From assembly GCF_024362485.1 (NCBI RefSeq), contig NZ_CP101456.1:62001-126000 (forward strand): a stretch of DNA of 64,000 bases, in the 5' to 3' direction. Shown one piece after another: positions 34,552 to 43,679 of this stretch (the first letter of the stretch is position 1; the number at the start of each line of letters is the position of its first letter). Below the pieces are notes generated by a model. The model did not search any database. It saw nothing but the letters and a program-made list of their open reading frames with translations, and was not told where the DNA came from. Origin of the DNA: Natronobeatus ordinarius (GTDB lineage Archaea > Halobacteriota > Halobacteria > Halobacteriales > Natrialbaceae). Both the position numbers and the translations under genes were made by a program.

Positions 34552-34896
34552 ATGGGGCGCCGAACCGACGCCGCCCTCACGCTACTCGCCCTCGGAGCGT
34601 TCGTCGTCGCGTTTCTCGCCGTCGATGCCACCCTCTCGGCTCCCTTCCTGGCCCTCGGCGGCGCCGGGACGATCGCCTTCGAGCTCCTCGCCGCCCGAGA
34701 CCCCGCGGCCGTTCGCGAGTACTGGGATCGTCGGCCGGTGCAACTCGCGTCGCTCGCGCTCGCGGTGGCGCTTGCCGGGCTCGGCGCGCTGATCGCCCCC
34801 TCGAGCGTCCTCTCGGCGGGGATCGGCACGCTCGTGACCTATCTGCTGTACCTGGCGCTCGTTTGGCTCGGAGCGCTCGATCCGGCTGGTGGCTGA
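34552..34896 (+). CDS. Small four-helix membrane protein
   Basis: A 114-residue hydrophobic protein with about four membrane segments (8-26, 28-46, 62-80 and 86-106) and a polar loop AARDPAAVREYWDRRPVQ. It starts 3 bp after thrB, so it is cotranscribed with it. No family is recognised; the pairing with thrB is probably only local. Confidence 0.68.
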   Translation: MGRRTDAALTLLALGAFVVAFLAVDATLSAPFLALGGAGTIAFELLAARDPAAVREYWDRRPVQLASLALAVALAGLGALIAPSSVLSAGIGTLVTYLLYLALVWLGALDPAGG

Positions 34897-34901
34897 GCCA
34901 C

Positions 34902-35327
34902 CTAGCGAACGATCGACACCGGGATCGGTGACTGCCGGGAGACCGCCTCGGCGACGCTTCCGAGCACCAGCCGCTTGACGCCCGATCGGCCGTGGCTCCC
35001 GATGACGACGTGATCGACGCCGTTTCGCGAGGCGTACTCGACGACCGTCTCGGCTGGGTCGCCGAACTCGGCGACGGTCGTGACGTCGACGTCGTCGGGA
35101 ACGTCCGCGGCGACCGCCTCGAGCAGCCCCTCCGCTCGCTCGCGTTCGGAATCGACGTGGCTCTCGTCCCAGAGGTTCGGATTGCCGGCGTCGAGCGTCC
35201 GGATCGGGTTGATCACGTGCAACAGCGTGAGCGTCGCGTCGGCGAAGTTCGTCACGGCGAACTCGAGTGCGTCGCGGGCTGGCTCCGAGTCGTCGACCGG
35301 GACGAGAACGTGTTCGGGTTCCGTCAT
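34902..35327 (-). CDS. Universal stress protein (UspA family)
   Basis: A 141-residue Usp protein starting MTEPEHVLVPVDDSEPARDAL. The ATP-binding motif GSHGRSGVKRLVLGSVAEAV (about 111-130, G-2x-G-9x-G-[S/T]) is intact, so it is of the ATP-binding type. It ends SPIPVSIVR as usual. It converges on the small membrane protein gene, 5 bp away. Confidence 0.92.
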   Translation of the reverse strand: MTEPEHVLVPVDDSEPARDALEFAVTNFADATLTLLHVINPIRTLDAGNPNLWDESHVDSERERAEGLLEAVAADVPDDVDVTTVAEFGDPAETVVEYASRNGVDHVVIGSHGRSGVKRLVLGSVAEAVSRQSPIPVSIVR

Positions 35328-35482
35328 GCTCGGTCGTTCTTTGTGCACCGAGATAACTATTACCATGAGAGAACGTCGCCGCTCAGAATACGGAAGTGGA
35401 GAACGAAAAACGGAGCTGGAAAGGGAAAGAGACGGTGACAGAGAATGGAGGTAAATTCTCGAATTGGACGGCTGACAGGCGT

Positions 35483-36391
35483 CTAGACGCCGCGGCCCTG
35501 GAGCTTCTCCTCTTCGGGCAGGTCGACGTTCGCGTCGCCTTTCATCCCCTTGCCGAGGTTCTTCGAGATCTCCGCGAGCGCTTCGGGGTCGTCCCAGTTG
35601 TTCGTCGCCTCGACGATTGCCTCACCCATCACGACGGGGTTTTCGGCGCCGAAGATGCCGCTGCCGACGAAGATGCCGTCACACTCGTGGTGCATCATGA
35701 GCGCGGCGTCGGCGGGCGTGGCGATGCCGCCGGCGGCGAAGTTGACGACGGGAAGGCGACCCATTTCGGCCGTCTCGTGGACCAGTTCGGCGGACGCCTC
35801 GATCTTCCGGGCATAGGCCTCGCGCTCTTCGTATTTCATCCCCTCGAGTTTGCGGATCTCGCCTTTGATCGTCCGCTGGTGGTGGACGGCCTGGTTGACG
35901 TCGCCCGTCCCGGCCTCGCCCTTCGTGCGGATCATCGCCGCGCCCTCGTCGATTCGGCGCAGGGCCTCGCCGAGGTTGCGCGCGCCACAGACGAACGGTG
36001 CGGTGAAGTCGCGCTTGTCGATGTGGTAGGCGTCGTCGGCGGGCGTGAGCACCTCGGACTCGTCGATCATGTCGACGCCGATCGCCTCCAGGATCTGCGC
36101 TTCCTTGGTGTGCCCGATGCGGGCTTTGCCCATCACGGGGATCGACACTTCGTCGATGATCGCCTCGACGTCCGCCGGATCGGCCATCCGGGCGACGCCG
36201 CCACGCTTTCTGATGTCGGCGGGGACGGCCTCGAGCGCCATCACCGCGACGGCACCCGCGTCCTCGGCGATTCGCGCCTGTTCGGGGTCGACGACGTCCA
36301 TGATGACGCCGCCTTTCTGCATCCGGGCAAAGCCGCGCTTGACGAGGTCAGTCCCGCGTCGGAGTTCCTCGAGATCGGTCGCTTCGGCCAT
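35483..36391 (-). CDS. pdxS: Pyridoxal 5'-phosphate synthase lyase subunit
   Basis: A 302-residue TIM-barrel enzyme that builds PLP from ribose 5-phosphate, glyceraldehyde 3-phosphate and ammonia supplied by PdxT. Key residues are Asp near the N-terminus ([10 protein letters not shown]), the Schiff-base Lys in VMGKARIGH and the second active Lys in [33 protein letters not shown] is the phosphate-binding region. No pdxT gene lies nearby. The start at 36391 gives the usual [14 protein letters not shown]. Confidence 0.96.
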   Translation of the reverse strand: MAEATDLEELRRGTDLVKRGFARMQKGGVIMDVVDPEQARIAEDAGAVAVMALEAVPADIRKRGGVARMADPADVEAIIDEVSIPVMGKARIGHTKEAQILEAIGVDMIDESEVLTPADDAYHIDKRDFTAPFVCGARNLGEALRRIDEGAAMIRTKGEAGTGDVNQAVHHQRTIKGEIRKLEGMKYEEREAYARKIEASAELVHETAEMGRLPVVNFAAGGIATPADAALMMHHECDGIFVGSGIFGAENPVVMGEAIVEATNNWDDPEALAEISKNLGKGMKGDANVDLPEEEKLQGRGV

Positions 36392-36448
36392 GAGGCGCCG
36401 TTAGGAGCGCCTGCACTTACGCGTGTCTGTTGGCGACTGACACCGCAG

Positions 36449-36820
36449 TCACGGCCGCTCGAGGCTCACCCGCGCGCCGCCCTCGAGGCCGGCCAGCGGC
36501 GCGACGTCCTCGAGTCGGGCGACCACGTTCACGGGCGAGGCCGCTCGCGGCTCGTCGCCTCGACTGGCGGGCGTCGGCCCCCAGAACAGACAGAGTGCGT
36601 TCCCAGCCGGCCAGTAGGCGATGGCTCCCTCGGGAACCTCGGCGCTGGCGTTCTCTGACTCGACGTCCACCGGCACCGAGAAGTACAGTTCGTCGCCCCA
36701 GCGCGTGGCGTCTCCGCCGAGGGGAAGCGCTTCCTCGAGCGCCGCGCGGGTCTCGGGGGCGTCGTGGCTCCAGCTCGCCTCGAGGTCGATTCCGTCGACG
36801 GTGACGCGAAGGTCTGCCAT
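36449..36820 (-). CDS. Cyclophilin-like family protein
   Basis: A 123-residue beta-rich protein starting MADLRVTVDGIDLEASW. The pattern DELYFSVPVDVES, EVPEGAIAYWPAGNALCLFWGPTP matches the cyclophilin-like (DUF3830/TM1367-type) family, which shares the cyclophilin barrel but usually lacks prolyl isomerase residues. The ligand is unknown. It is divergent from the regulator/PIN pair. Confidence 0.8.
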   Translation of the reverse strand: MADLRVTVDGIDLEASWSHDAPETRAALEEALPLGGDATRWGDELYFSVPVDVESENASAEVPEGAIAYWPAGNALCLFWGPTPASRGDEPRAASPVNVVARLEDVAPLAGLEGGARVSLERP

Positions 36821-36885
36821 AGATCGATCGACGACGAGTACGGGCGGGGATGAGTTCAACGGTTCGACGACGGAACCGTTATTAC

Positions 36886-36901
36886 GAGTTGTGTATAACT
36901 C
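36886..36901 (+). promoter_or_regulatory. Palindromic candidate operator before the HTH/PIN pair
   Basis: GAGTT-GTGTAT-AACTC, with perfect 5-bp arms, ends 9 bases upstream of the ATG at 36910 and sits within the A/T-rich promoter (ttattac at 36879-36885). That is where an autorepressor of the downstream HTH protein would be expected to bind. Confidence 0.5.
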
Positions 36902-36909
36902 AGAATACG

Positions 36910-37443
36910 ATGTCCCGATCCGAGACACCCCTCGGGACGCCCCCGATCGAGCGCCTCCGGACGCTCGTCGCGCTCCTCGAGAACCCGATGCTCGCCCGGA
37001 TCTACGTCCGCCTGCTTCGCTCAGATGGGGCCACCGTGAGCGACCTCGTCACCGAACTCGACGTTCCGCAGGGAACGGCGTACGACTACGTCGGCGACCT
37101 CGAGGAGGCCGGACTGGTGAGAAAGACCCGAAACGAACGGCCGTACGAATTCACGGCTGAGCCGATCTCGCTCACGCTCACAACGGACGGGGAAACCCGA
37201 ACGATCACGGCCGAACTCGTCGACGCGGTCGGTCGACGCGAGACCGACGCCGACGTCGACCGCTACCTCGAGCGCCACGGAGTCGACGGTCTCGCGACCG
37301 CACTCGAGTACGCCCACGAGTACGTGGACGGGACAGTTAACCACCGGATCATGGCCCGCGAACTGGACCTCTCCCCGCTCGAGGCGGAAGTCGTCCTCCA
37401 GGCGCTCGAACCGGTCGTCCTTCAGCATCGAGACGACGAATGA
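36910..37443 (+). CDS. Winged-helix regulator, candidate antitoxin partner of a PIN protein
   Basis: A 177-residue protein starting MSRSETPLGTPPIERLRT. The winged helix (about 22-80) contains ATVSDLVTELDVPQGTAYDYVGDLEEAGLV, then a wing RKTRNERPYEF. A C-terminal all-alpha part (about 100-177) may be the partner-binding region. It overlaps the following PIN-domain gene by 4 bp (ATGA). Two-gene HTH-PIN units with this overlap are recurrent in haloarchaea and resemble toxin-antitoxin modules, but a toxin role is inferred only. Confidence 0.78.
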   Translation: MSRSETPLGTPPIERLRTLVALLENPMLARIYVRLLRSDGATVSDLVTELDVPQGTAYDYVGDLEEAGLVRKTRNERPYEFTAEPISLTLTTDGETRTITAELVDAVGRRETDADVDRYLERHGVDGLATALEYAHEYVDGTVNHRIMARELDLSPLEAEVVLQALEPVVLQHRDDE

Positions 37444-37967
37444 CGTGGGCGTACGTCGCGGACACGGGTGTGTTCGTCCGGTGCGGTGGACCCGGCGGCG
37501 AGAAGTATCGACGGCTCCGAAGCGCGGTTCGGGGGGCAGGCGCCTCACTCCTCGTCCCTCGGCGAGTGTACCTCGAGCTGGGCGGTTCTGACGAACCCTA
37601 CCCCTCAAGTGAGAGTCCGTGGCAAGCGGGGATCGACGACGGCTGGATCGTCGTGGCCGACGAACTCGAGTACGCGAATCCGCTCGTCTCCGGGATCATG
37701 GATGCGGCCAGGCGCTTCATCGCGAACGAGACCGGCCGTCCGGAGGATCGGATCGAAAAGGCCGATACGGCACTCGTTGGCCTCACAGCGCAGCTTCTGG
37801 ACGACGGCGACGCTGAACGGGTCGTCCTGCTAACGACAGACAAGCCCGCTGGACGGGCCGCAGAAACGTTGGTTCCGGAGTACGGCTTTCCGGACCAGAT
37901 CGAGTACCGATACGTGAGCGAAGCGTATCTGGAACGACTGACGGCGGCCGAGTTTTCGGCGTGTTAG
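37440..37967 (+). CDS. PIN-domain-like protein, candidate ribonuclease toxin
   Basis: A 175-residue protein with the spaced acidic residues of a PIN nuclease: Asp8 (VADTGVF), Glu46 (RVYLEL), Asp109 (EKADTALVGL) and Asp134 (LLTTDKPAG). The four-acid pattern and order fit PIN metal ligands. It is coupled to the upstream HTH gene by a 4-bp overlap. It is longer than most VapC toxins, so it may be a related RNA-processing or regulatory PIN protein. Confidence 0.75.
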   Translation: MTWAYVADTGVFVRCGGPGGEKYRRLRSAVRGAGASLLVPRRVYLELGGSDEPYPSSESPWQAGIDDGWIVVADELEYANPLVSGIMDAARRFIANETGRPEDRIEKADTALVGLTAQLLDDGDAERVVLLTTDKPAGRAAETLVPEYGFPDQIEYRYVSEAYLERLTAAEFSAC

Positions 37968-38030
37968 TCACCGCCAGCCGATGCCGATCACTCCCGAAAT
38001 CGTTTTCAACTGCACCCGCGGACACTCGGT

Positions 38031-39686
38031 ATGCCGACGGAAGCGGACACCCATTATGACCCATCCCTCGGGAACAAATTCATCTTCGTCACCGGGGGCG
38101 TCATGTCGGGACTCGGAAAAGGGATCACGGCCGCGAGTACCGGCCGGCTCCTGAAAAACGCCGGGTTCGACGTGACGGCCGTAAAGATCGACCCCTACCT
38201 CAACGTCGACGCGGGGACGATGAACCCCTTCCAGCACGGGGAGGTGTACGTCCTAGAGGATGGCGGCGAGGTCGACCTCGACCTGGGGAACTACGAGCGG
38301 TTCCTCGGGATCGAGATGACCTCAGACCACAACATCACGACGGGGAAGACCTACCAGCACGTCATCGAGAAAGAGCGTGCCGGTGACTACCTCGGGAAGA
38401 CCGTCCAGATCATCCCCCACATCACCGACGACATCAAGCGCCGGGTTCGGGAAGCCGCCGAGGGAAGCGACGTCTGTATCGTCGAGGTCGGCGGCACGGT
38501 GGGCGACATCGAGGGGATGCCCTACCTCGAGGCGCTGCGCCAGTTCGCCCACGAAGAACCCGAGGAGAACGTGCTGTTCGTCCACGTCACGCTCGTCCCG
38601 TACTCGAAAAACGGCGAGCAGAAGACCAAACCGACCCAGCACAGCGTGAAGGAAGTGCGATCGATCGGCCTCCAGCCCGACGTGATCGTCGGCCGCTGTG
38701 AGACCGAACTCGAGCCCGCGACCAAAGAGAAGATCGCGCTGTTCTGTGACATCCCGACTGACGCCGTCTTCTCGAATCCCGACGTCGATGATGTCTACCA
38801 CGTGCCGCTGATGGTCGAAGACGAGGGTCTCGATCAGTACGTCTTAGAGCACTTCGGGCTCGCCGAGGAGGCGCTGCCGGCAGGCGAGCGTGCCAACGAG
38901 TGGCGTGAGGTCGTCACCACCGATAAAGAAGGCGAGGTCGACGTCGCACTCGTCGGAAAGTACGATTTAGAGGACGCCTACATGTCGATTCACGAGTCAC
39001 TCAAGCACGCCGGCTTCGAACTCGGCGTCGACGTGAACGTCCACTGGGTCGACGCTGACGAGATGGCCGACCACCACAGAGAACGGCTTCGCGAGTCGGA
39101 CGCGGTGATCGTCCCCGGCGGCTTCGGCATGCGTGGGACGGAGGGCAAGATCGACGCGGTGCAGTACGCCCGCGAGCACGACGTCCCCTTCCTCGGCCTC
39201 TGTCTGGGCTTCCAGATGGCCGTCGTCGAGTACGCCCGCAACGTGCTGGGCCTCGAGGGCGCCCACTCCGCGGAGATGGACGCCGAGACGCCCCACCCGG
39301 TCATCGACATCTTACCCGAGCAGTACGAGGTCGAGGATCTGGGCGGGACGATGCGCCTGGGCGGGCACACGACGGTGATCGAACCCGAAACGCTGGCCTA
39401 CGAGCTGTACGGCGACACGTCGTGCAACGAGCGCCACCGCCACCGCTACGAGGTCAACCCCGAGTACTTCGAGCAGTTCGAAGACGAGGCGCTCGTCTTC
39501 TCGGGCACCGCCGGCAACCGAATGGAGATCCTCGAACTCGAGGATCACCCGTACTTCCTCGGGACGCAGTTCCACCCCGAGTACAGCTCCCGACCGGGCC
39601 ACCCGAGCCCGCCGTTTCTCGGGCTGGTCGAAGCGGCGCTCGAGGCGCGTGACGCCGACGCGAACGAACACGAGGTGACTCACTGA
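38031..39686 (+). CDS. pyrG: CTP synthase
   Basis: A 551-residue enzyme that aminates UTP to CTP with ATP and glutamine. The synthetase domain opens with [21 protein letters not shown] (split: [18 protein letters not shown]), with the [15 protein letters not shown] and [11 protein letters not shown] motifs. The class I glutamine amidotransferase domain (about 300-540) has the nucleophile Cys in GLCLGFQM and the His/Glu pair in [18 protein letters not shown]. Its stop overlaps the ATG of guaAb by one base, so nucleotide synthesis genes are coupled. Confidence 0.97.
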   Translation: MPTEADTHYDPSLGNKFIFVTGGVMSGLGKGITAASTGRLLKNAGFDVTAVKIDPYLNVDAGTMNPFQHGEVYVLEDGGEVDLDLGNYERFLGIEMTSDHNITTGKTYQHVIEKERAGDYLGKTVQIIPHITDDIKRRVREAAEGSDVCIVEVGGTVGDIEGMPYLEALRQFAHEEPEENVLFVHVTLVPYSKNGEQKTKPTQHSVKEVRSIGLQPDVIVGRCETELEPATKEKIALFCDIPTDAVFSNPDVDDVYHVPLMVEDEGLDQYVLEHFGLAEEALPAGERANEWREVVTTDKEGEVDVALVGKYDLEDAYMSIHESLKHAGFELGVDVNVHWVDADEMADHHRERLRESDAVIVPGGFGMRGTEGKIDAVQYAREHDVPFLGLCLGFQMAVVEYARNVLGLEGAHSAEMDAETPHPVIDILPEQYEVEDLGGTMRLGGHTTVIEPETLAYELYGDTSCNERHRHRYEVNPEYFEQFEDEALVFSGTAGNRMEILELEDHPYFLGTQFHPEYSSRPGHPSPPFLGLVEAALEARDADANEHEVTH

Positions 39687-40603
39687 TGGTAAACACGGAG
39701 ACGTTTGTACCCGACGCAGTGGCAGAGATCGAAGACGAAATCGGCGACGCTAACGCCGTCATCGCGCTCTCGGGCGGGGTCGACTCCTCTGTCGCCGCCG
39801 CCCTGGCCTACGAGGCCATCGGCGACCAGCTCACCCCGGTCTACGTCGACACCGGCCTGATGCGCAAAGGCGAGACGGCCCAGATCGAGGAGACGTTCTC
39901 CTACATGGAGAGTCTGCGCATCGTCGACGCCAAAGAGCGATTCCTCGGTGCCCTCGAGGGCGTCACCGATCCCGAGGAGAAGCGGAAGGTGATCGGCGAG
40001 CAGTTCATCCGCGAGTTCGAACGCGAGGCCACGGACACCGACGCCGACTACCTCGTCCAGGGGACGATCTACCCCGACCGCATCGAGAGTGAAGGCGGCA
40101 TCAAGTCCCACCACAACGTCGGCGGCCTGCCCGAGGTCGTCGACTTCGACGGCATCGTCGAACCCGTCCGTGACCTCTACAAGGACGAGGTCCGCGAAGT
40201 GGCGCGCCACCTTGGGCTCGAGGAGATCGTCGCCGAGCGGATGCCGTTCCCTGGTCCCGGACTCGCCGTCCGCGTCATCGGCGAGGTCACCGAGGAGAAA
40301 CTCGAGGTCGCTCGCGAGGCGTGTCACGTCGTCGAGGACGAACTCGAGGCGTACGAGCCCTGGCAGGCGCTCGCCGCCGTCATCGGCAAGGCGACGGGCG
40401 TCAAGGGCGACAACCGAGTCCACGGCTGGGTCGTCGCCGTCCGCTCGGTCGACTCCCGCGACGGGATGACCGCCCGCGCCCAGGAACTCGACTGGGAGAC
40501 CCTCCAGCGCATCCAGTCCCGGATCACGGGCGAGAACGAGACCGTCGCCCGCGTCGTCTACGACGTCACGCACAAACCGCCCGCGACCATCGAGTACGAG
40601 TGA
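39686..40603 (+). CDS. guaAb: GMP synthase subunit B (ATP pyrophosphatase)
   Basis: A 305-residue synthetase subunit that converts XMP to GMP using ammonia delivered by the separate GuaAa amidotransferase, as in most archaea. The P-loop-like PP motif [15 protein letters not shown] is near residue 30, with the C-terminal dimerisation domain [23 protein letters not shown] and the ending KPPATIEYE. It is translationally coupled to pyrG and followed 2 bp later by a small conserved gene. Confidence 0.96.
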   Translation: MVNTETFVPDAVAEIEDEIGDANAVIALSGGVDSSVAAALAYEAIGDQLTPVYVDTGLMRKGETAQIEETFSYMESLRIVDAKERFLGALEGVTDPEEKRKVIGEQFIREFEREATDTDADYLVQGTIYPDRIESEGGIKSHHNVGGLPEVVDFDGIVEPVRDLYKDEVREVARHLGLEEIVAERMPFPGPGLAVRVIGEVTEEKLEVAREACHVVEDELEAYEPWQALAAVIGKATGVKGDNRVHGWVVAVRSVDSRDGMTARAQELDWETLQRIQSRITGENETVARVVYDVTHKPPATIEYE

Positions 40604-40605
40604 CG

Positions 40606-40926
40606 ATGCAGGTGATCGTCGCCGGACCGGACGAGGAGGGTATCGCCGACGCGCTCGAGGACGCGGGCGCCGACGTCGAACGACTCGAGGGGCTGCTCAC
40701 GCGACCCGACCTCGAGGAAGCGGGGATCGTCGACGCCGACCTCTACGTACTGACCGACGTCTCCCAGGCGACGACGATTCCGATCGTTCGCGACCTGACC
40801 GACGAGCTCCGGACGGTCGTCTACGCCCGCGACTCGGTCCCGGAGTTCGTGAAGGGGCAACTCGACCTGGCCGTCGATCCGCGGCTTATCGGCGTCGACG
40901 TGGTCGCCGACGAGCTGGTCGACTGA
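40606..40926 (+). CDS. Small conserved haloarchaeal protein downstream of guaAb
   Basis: A 106-residue protein starting MQVIVAGPDEEGIADALEDA, with an alternating strand-helix pattern like half a Rossmann/TrkA-type nucleotide-binding fold (beta1 VIVAGP, DADLYVLTDVSQAT, RTVVYARDSVPEFVKGQ). I believe it belongs to a haloarchaeal DUF found with guaAb (possibly DUF7126). It starts 2 bp after guaAb, suggesting coordinate expression and perhaps a role linked to purine metabolism. Confidence 0.72.
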   Translation: MQVIVAGPDEEGIADALEDAGADVERLEGLLTRPDLEEAGIVDADLYVLTDVSQATTIPIVRDLTDELRTVVYARDSVPEFVKGQLDLAVDPRLIGVDVVADELVD

Positions 40927-41492
40927 GTCGGTTCGCTGTACCGAGAGACCGGCGCCCTCGCCGGAGGCGGGTTCGATGGCACCGTCTTGCAGTAGTTCGT
41001 ATCCGAGATGGTCGTCACGAAGGGACTGTGACGTGAGGCCGTTACACCTGTAGAACGGTAATCTCGTATTGGACGCGATGGTCTGTCTCGAGAGAATTAC
41101 GTTCGAACATCGGCGCTGTGAACGGTCTCCGTGGCGAATCCGGCCGATTGAACTGGCCTAAATTGCGGGGGAATTCGGCGTAAAAACGGTATACCGTCAT
41201 CCCCGTTCAAGTAGCATCGACCGCTATGAAGAAGTGGAGGTCGACGGGTTACACACCTGCGGAGGCACCCCCCTAACGCCTCGTCGACCCGTGACTTCCA
41301 GCAACCCACCATAGCACCCCTTCCCCCCACTATTGCCACACCAGCGGCAACGAGGCGTTCTCCCGTTTGTCGATGCGGGCCGCCCTCCCCCCGGCGGCCC
41401 GCGATCCTGCGATCGTTCGTTCTCGAGCTGACGCTACGTGCTGCGTAGCCGTCGAAATCGGCCCCCGCCAGTTCACGTTTCGCGAGAGGGGG
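40927..41492. other. 566-bp gene-poor region with clustered inverted repeats (candidate structured RNA or regulatory DNA)
   Basis: No protein-like frame. The segment 41186-41402 is unusually rich in self-complementary pairs. These are a 12-bp perfect palindrome (41186-41197, ACGGTATACCGT), GGTCGACG/CGTCGACC with outer GAAGT/ACTTC (41231-41298), an inner GAGGC/GCCTC hairpin, TTGCC/GGCAA (41333-41350), a long-range pair AACGCCTCG (41275-41283) with CGAGGCGTT (41351-41359), and a 10-bp GC stem (41375-41402). It could be a non-coding RNA; I do not recognise RNase P, SRP or tRNA hallmarks in it. Confidence 0.45.
41375..41402. terminator. Perfect 10-bp GC hairpin with CTCCCCCC loop
   Basis: GCGGGCCGCC (41375-41384), an 8-base loop and GGCGGCCCGC (41393-41402) form a perfect stem. 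No T-run follows on either strand, so a terminator role is only one option; the other is the 3' or 5' helix of a structured RNA covering 41186-41402. Confidence 0.4.
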
Positions 41493-41810
41493 CTACGGTC
41501 GCGTCGTCGCCCACACTGCAGTGACGGCGAGTGCCAGCGCCGGGGCCAGCGGCAGGATGATCAGCGCGAAGCGGTAGCCGGCCGCCTCGGGCGGATAGAG
41601 CAAAATTGCGATCGGACAGACGACGAATGCGAAGACGATGACGCCGACGAGCGCCCAGCCACGCCAGTCGAACTCCCGGTCGGCCGCCTCGGGATGGACG
41701 GGATCGCGGAGCCAGTCGTCGTCCGCGTCGTCGTCCGCCACCTGGTCCGTCCCATCCTCGTCGAACCGGCCAGGGTCGTGGACGTAGCCGCCGTCGTCGC
41801 TCGAGTTCAC
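41493..41810 (-). CDS. Small two-helix membrane protein
   Basis: A 105-residue protein. A ~48-residue acidic cytoplasmic head (MNSSDDGGYVHDPGRFDEDG ... DREFDWRGW) is followed by two hydrophobic segments (about 50-72 and 77-100, VIVFAFVVCPIAILLYPP and FALIILPLAPALALAVTAVW). A similar layout occurs in unannotated haloarchaeal proteins. The function is unknown. Confidence 0.68.
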   Translation of the reverse strand: MNSSDDGGYVHDPGRFDEDGTDQVADDDADDDWLRDPVHPEAADREFDWRGWALVGVIVFAFVVCPIAILLYPPEAAGYRFALIILPLAPALALAVTAVWATTRP

Positions 41811-41907
41811 GGTCGACGGTTACGACTCCGCGGCCAAAGCCCTCACGGTTTGGCCGGTGCTGGTCACTCGAGGCCGCCCGATCGTCCCACGACTCGACAC
41901 CCCACAA

Positions 41908-41914
41908 TTTTAAA
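41908..41914 (+). promoter_or_regulatory. TATA element of the HDHAC lipoprotein gene
   Basis: TTTTAAA, followed by CAA, is centred about 25 bp upstream of the ATG at 41936, the spacing expected for a leaderless haloarchaeal transcript. The same TTTAAACAA string precedes the second family member (43787). Confidence 0.6.
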
Positions 41915-41935
41915 CAAGTAGTCGAAGTGATAGGC

Positions 41936-42547
41936 ATGGAACTATCACGCCGGAAGGCACTCAAAACGAGTGGTACCATCCTGTCGATAGTAACTGTCGC
42001 TGGGTGTACGTCTGCTAGTTCAGAAGAGGAGAGCAACGACGATTCACAGTCAGAACCGACCACAGAGTCAGAAGAGAAAACTGACGCTGACGAGAAACCA
42101 GAGACAGAGCCAGAACCAGAGAGCAGCAACGAAGAGGACGACGAAGAGGAGGATGAAGCTGGAGCGGAATCCGCAAAGCGTTCGTTAGAGCTACTTGCAG
42201 AAGCGAACGTCGATCACGACCATGCGTGCTTTCACGCCGAGTATGACGAGCGCACCCCTCTCGAGGCAGGTGACTCGGTTGACGACGCTCCAACGGTGAG
42301 CAACACGCATATCATCTGGGAGGTGACGTACGAAGACGATATCGGATACGTGCGTTTCGATGCAGACAAGCACGCCTATGGCGGCGCGTTCGTCTTCTAT
42401 ACAGCCGGTGGGTCAGCGTCCCCTGTCGACGGAACCGAAGTCGTACAGGATACTGTTCCAGACGAGGACTGTAGTGAGCTGGACGAATATCTCCAGGTCG
42501 AACCCGAGGACGGCCAGATCGTCCTCGAGTTGACCGCCGCGGAGTAA
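41936..42547 (+). CDS. Tat lipoprotein with one HDHAC domain
   Basis: A 203-residue exported lipoprotein. SRRKALKT is the twin-Arg motif and TVAGC the lipobox (Cys24). Residues 25-80 are a Ser/Glu/Asp-rich spacer. Residues ~84-200 form the HDHAC domain shared by five copies in this island: LELLAEANVDHDHACFHAEY, DERTPLEAG, HIIWEVTYEDDIGYVRFDA, GAFVFYTAGGS, a second Cys in DEDCSELDEYL and a final QIVLELT. The conserved His/Cys cluster suggests metal or redox binding; this is inferred. I do not recognise the domain in named families. GTG 41927 is an alternative start, but the ATG fits a leaderless mRNA. Confidence 0.85.
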   Translation: MELSRRKALKTSGTILSIVTVAGCTSASSEEESNDDSQSEPTTESEEKTDADEKPETEPEPESSNEEDDEEEDEAGAESAKRSLELLAEANVDHDHACFHAEYDERTPLEAGDSVDDAPTVSNTHIIWEVTYEDDIGYVRFDADKHAYGGAFVFYTAGGSASPVDGTEVVQDTVPDEDCSELDEYLQVEPEDGQIVLELTAAE

Positions 42548-42678
42548 CTGTTCACGAGAGTCGGCGAGTCAGAAGAGGCACCGATCCCGGACCTCCCTTC
42601 ACGACCAGTATCGAGAACGAGTGACTCTTGCTATAGTAACCGTTAGAATTTTCCGCCCAGATATTGTTACTGTAGTCA

Positions 42679-43203
42679 ATGGACCATCTCGACGAGATCT
42701 CCGTCGAAGAACTCCAAGACGCTCTCGACAGGGTTGAGGAGAACAAGCCGACACAGCGGTTACTAGCGGCGATCGCGTACAAAAACGGCGTTACGCAGAC
42801 CGAACTTGCAGAGTGGCACGACACCGGTCGAAGAACGATCTACAGCTGGCTCATGCGACTCGATACGGACGAACCGTTTGAGCAAGCCGTTTCTGATGCT
42901 CACCGCTCCGGAAGAAACCGGAAGCTCTCAGAAACACAGCAGGAAGAATTCGAACAAACCGTTCACGAACCTCCCAAGGAAGTCGGGATCGACGCGCCGG
43001 CGTGGACGCCGGCGCTCGTCCAGCAATATCTTGAGGAAACCTACGATGTCGAGTACTCAATCCCGAGCTGCCGGCGGTTACTCAAAGAAGCGGGATTGAG
43101 CTATCAAAAACCACGCCGTACAGCCGCCGAATCTGATGCTGACGAGCAAGAAACCTTCCGCGAAGAGTTCAAAAAAAGCGGCGGGAGATGGACGCCACAG
43201 TAG
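42679..43203 (+). CDS. IS630 transposase, N-terminal frame (DNA-binding part)
   Basis: A 174-residue frame with two helix-turn-helix regions: GVTQTELAEWHDTGRRTIYSWL (about 35-56) and a second homeodomain-like segment WTPALVQQYLEETYDVEYS (about 110-130). It ends at TAG 43201-43203. The catalytic part is encoded in the -1 frame, and joining them at the A7 run (43171-43177) would yield one full-length transposase. Confidence 0.88.
   Translation: MDHLDEISVEELQDALDRVEENKPTQRLLAAIAYKNGVTQTELAEWHDTGRRTIYSWLMRLDTDEPFEQAVSDAHRSGRNRKLSETQQEEFEQTVHEPPKEVGIDAPAWTPALVQQYLEETYDVEYSIPSCRRLLKEAGLSYQKPRRTAAESDADEQETFREEFKKSGGRWTPQ
43171..43177 (+). other. A7 slippery run joining the two transposase frames
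   Basis: The run aaaaaaa followed by g (frame 1 reads TTC AAA AAA AGC) lies just upstream of the frame-1 stop. Moving to the -1 frame here reads ...AAA AAG CGG CGG GAG ATG GAC..., directly continuing into the catalytic frame. Slippage could be transcriptional or ribosomal; sequence alone does not decide. Confidence 0.6.
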
Positions 43204-43679
43204 TCTGTATCGATCAGACCAAGAAATCCGTGCAAGTCGAGCCGCGTGCCGCGTGGTTTCCTCGCGGCACGCGGCCGGCCGTCGAATTATCCGGCCAACG
43301 CGACTGGACGTGCCTGTTGGGCGCGATCACCGAAGACGGTGATCGCTTTTTCGCTCGATTCGAAGAGTACGTAACCGCCGAACACGCCAAACATTTCATT
43401 CTTGCATTATGCGAAGAATTTGAAGATGATTTGCTCATCGTGCTGGATGGAGCGTCGTATTTCCAGGCGTCGGCCGTCACGGACCTGGCGGCCCGTGACG
43501 ACCTCGACTTCGTCACGTTACCGGCGTACTCGCCAGAGCTCAATCCTGTCGAGGAGTGCTGGAGACAACTCCAAGCCGCTCTCAGCAACCGTTTCTTTGA
43601 GTCACTCGACGATCTTACAACGGCGATTGATACAGCTCTTGACCAGATCCCTATACCAAAAGTGAGCAATTATTTCTAA
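43188..43679 (+). CDS. IS630 transposase, C-terminal frame (DDE catalytic part)
   Basis: A 163-residue frame with the IS630/Tc1 DDE triad: first Asp in VVCIDQTKKS, second Asp in IVLDGASYF, and Glu in SPELNPVEECWRQL. It overlaps the upstream frame by 16 bp. Its ATG at 43188 could serve as an independent start, but fusion by frameshift at the A7 run is more likely. Confidence 0.9.
   Translation: MDATVVCIDQTKKSVQVEPRAAWFPRGTRPAVELSGQRDWTCLLGAITEDGDRFFARFEEYVTAEHAKHFILALCEEFEDDLLIVLDGASYFQASAVTDLAARDDLDFVTLPAYSPELNPVEECWRQLQAALSNRFFESLDDLTTAIDTALDQIPIPKVSNYF

Noticed and set aside
35364-35453. 29-codon frame beginning MRERRRSEYGSG upstream of the Usp gene
   Set aside because: Very short, highly charged, no family resemblance and no supporting context.
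40927-41400. RNase P or SRP RNA gene
   Set aside because: The hallmark conserved blocks of those RNAs (for example a gaggaaagtcc-type segment) were not found on either strand.
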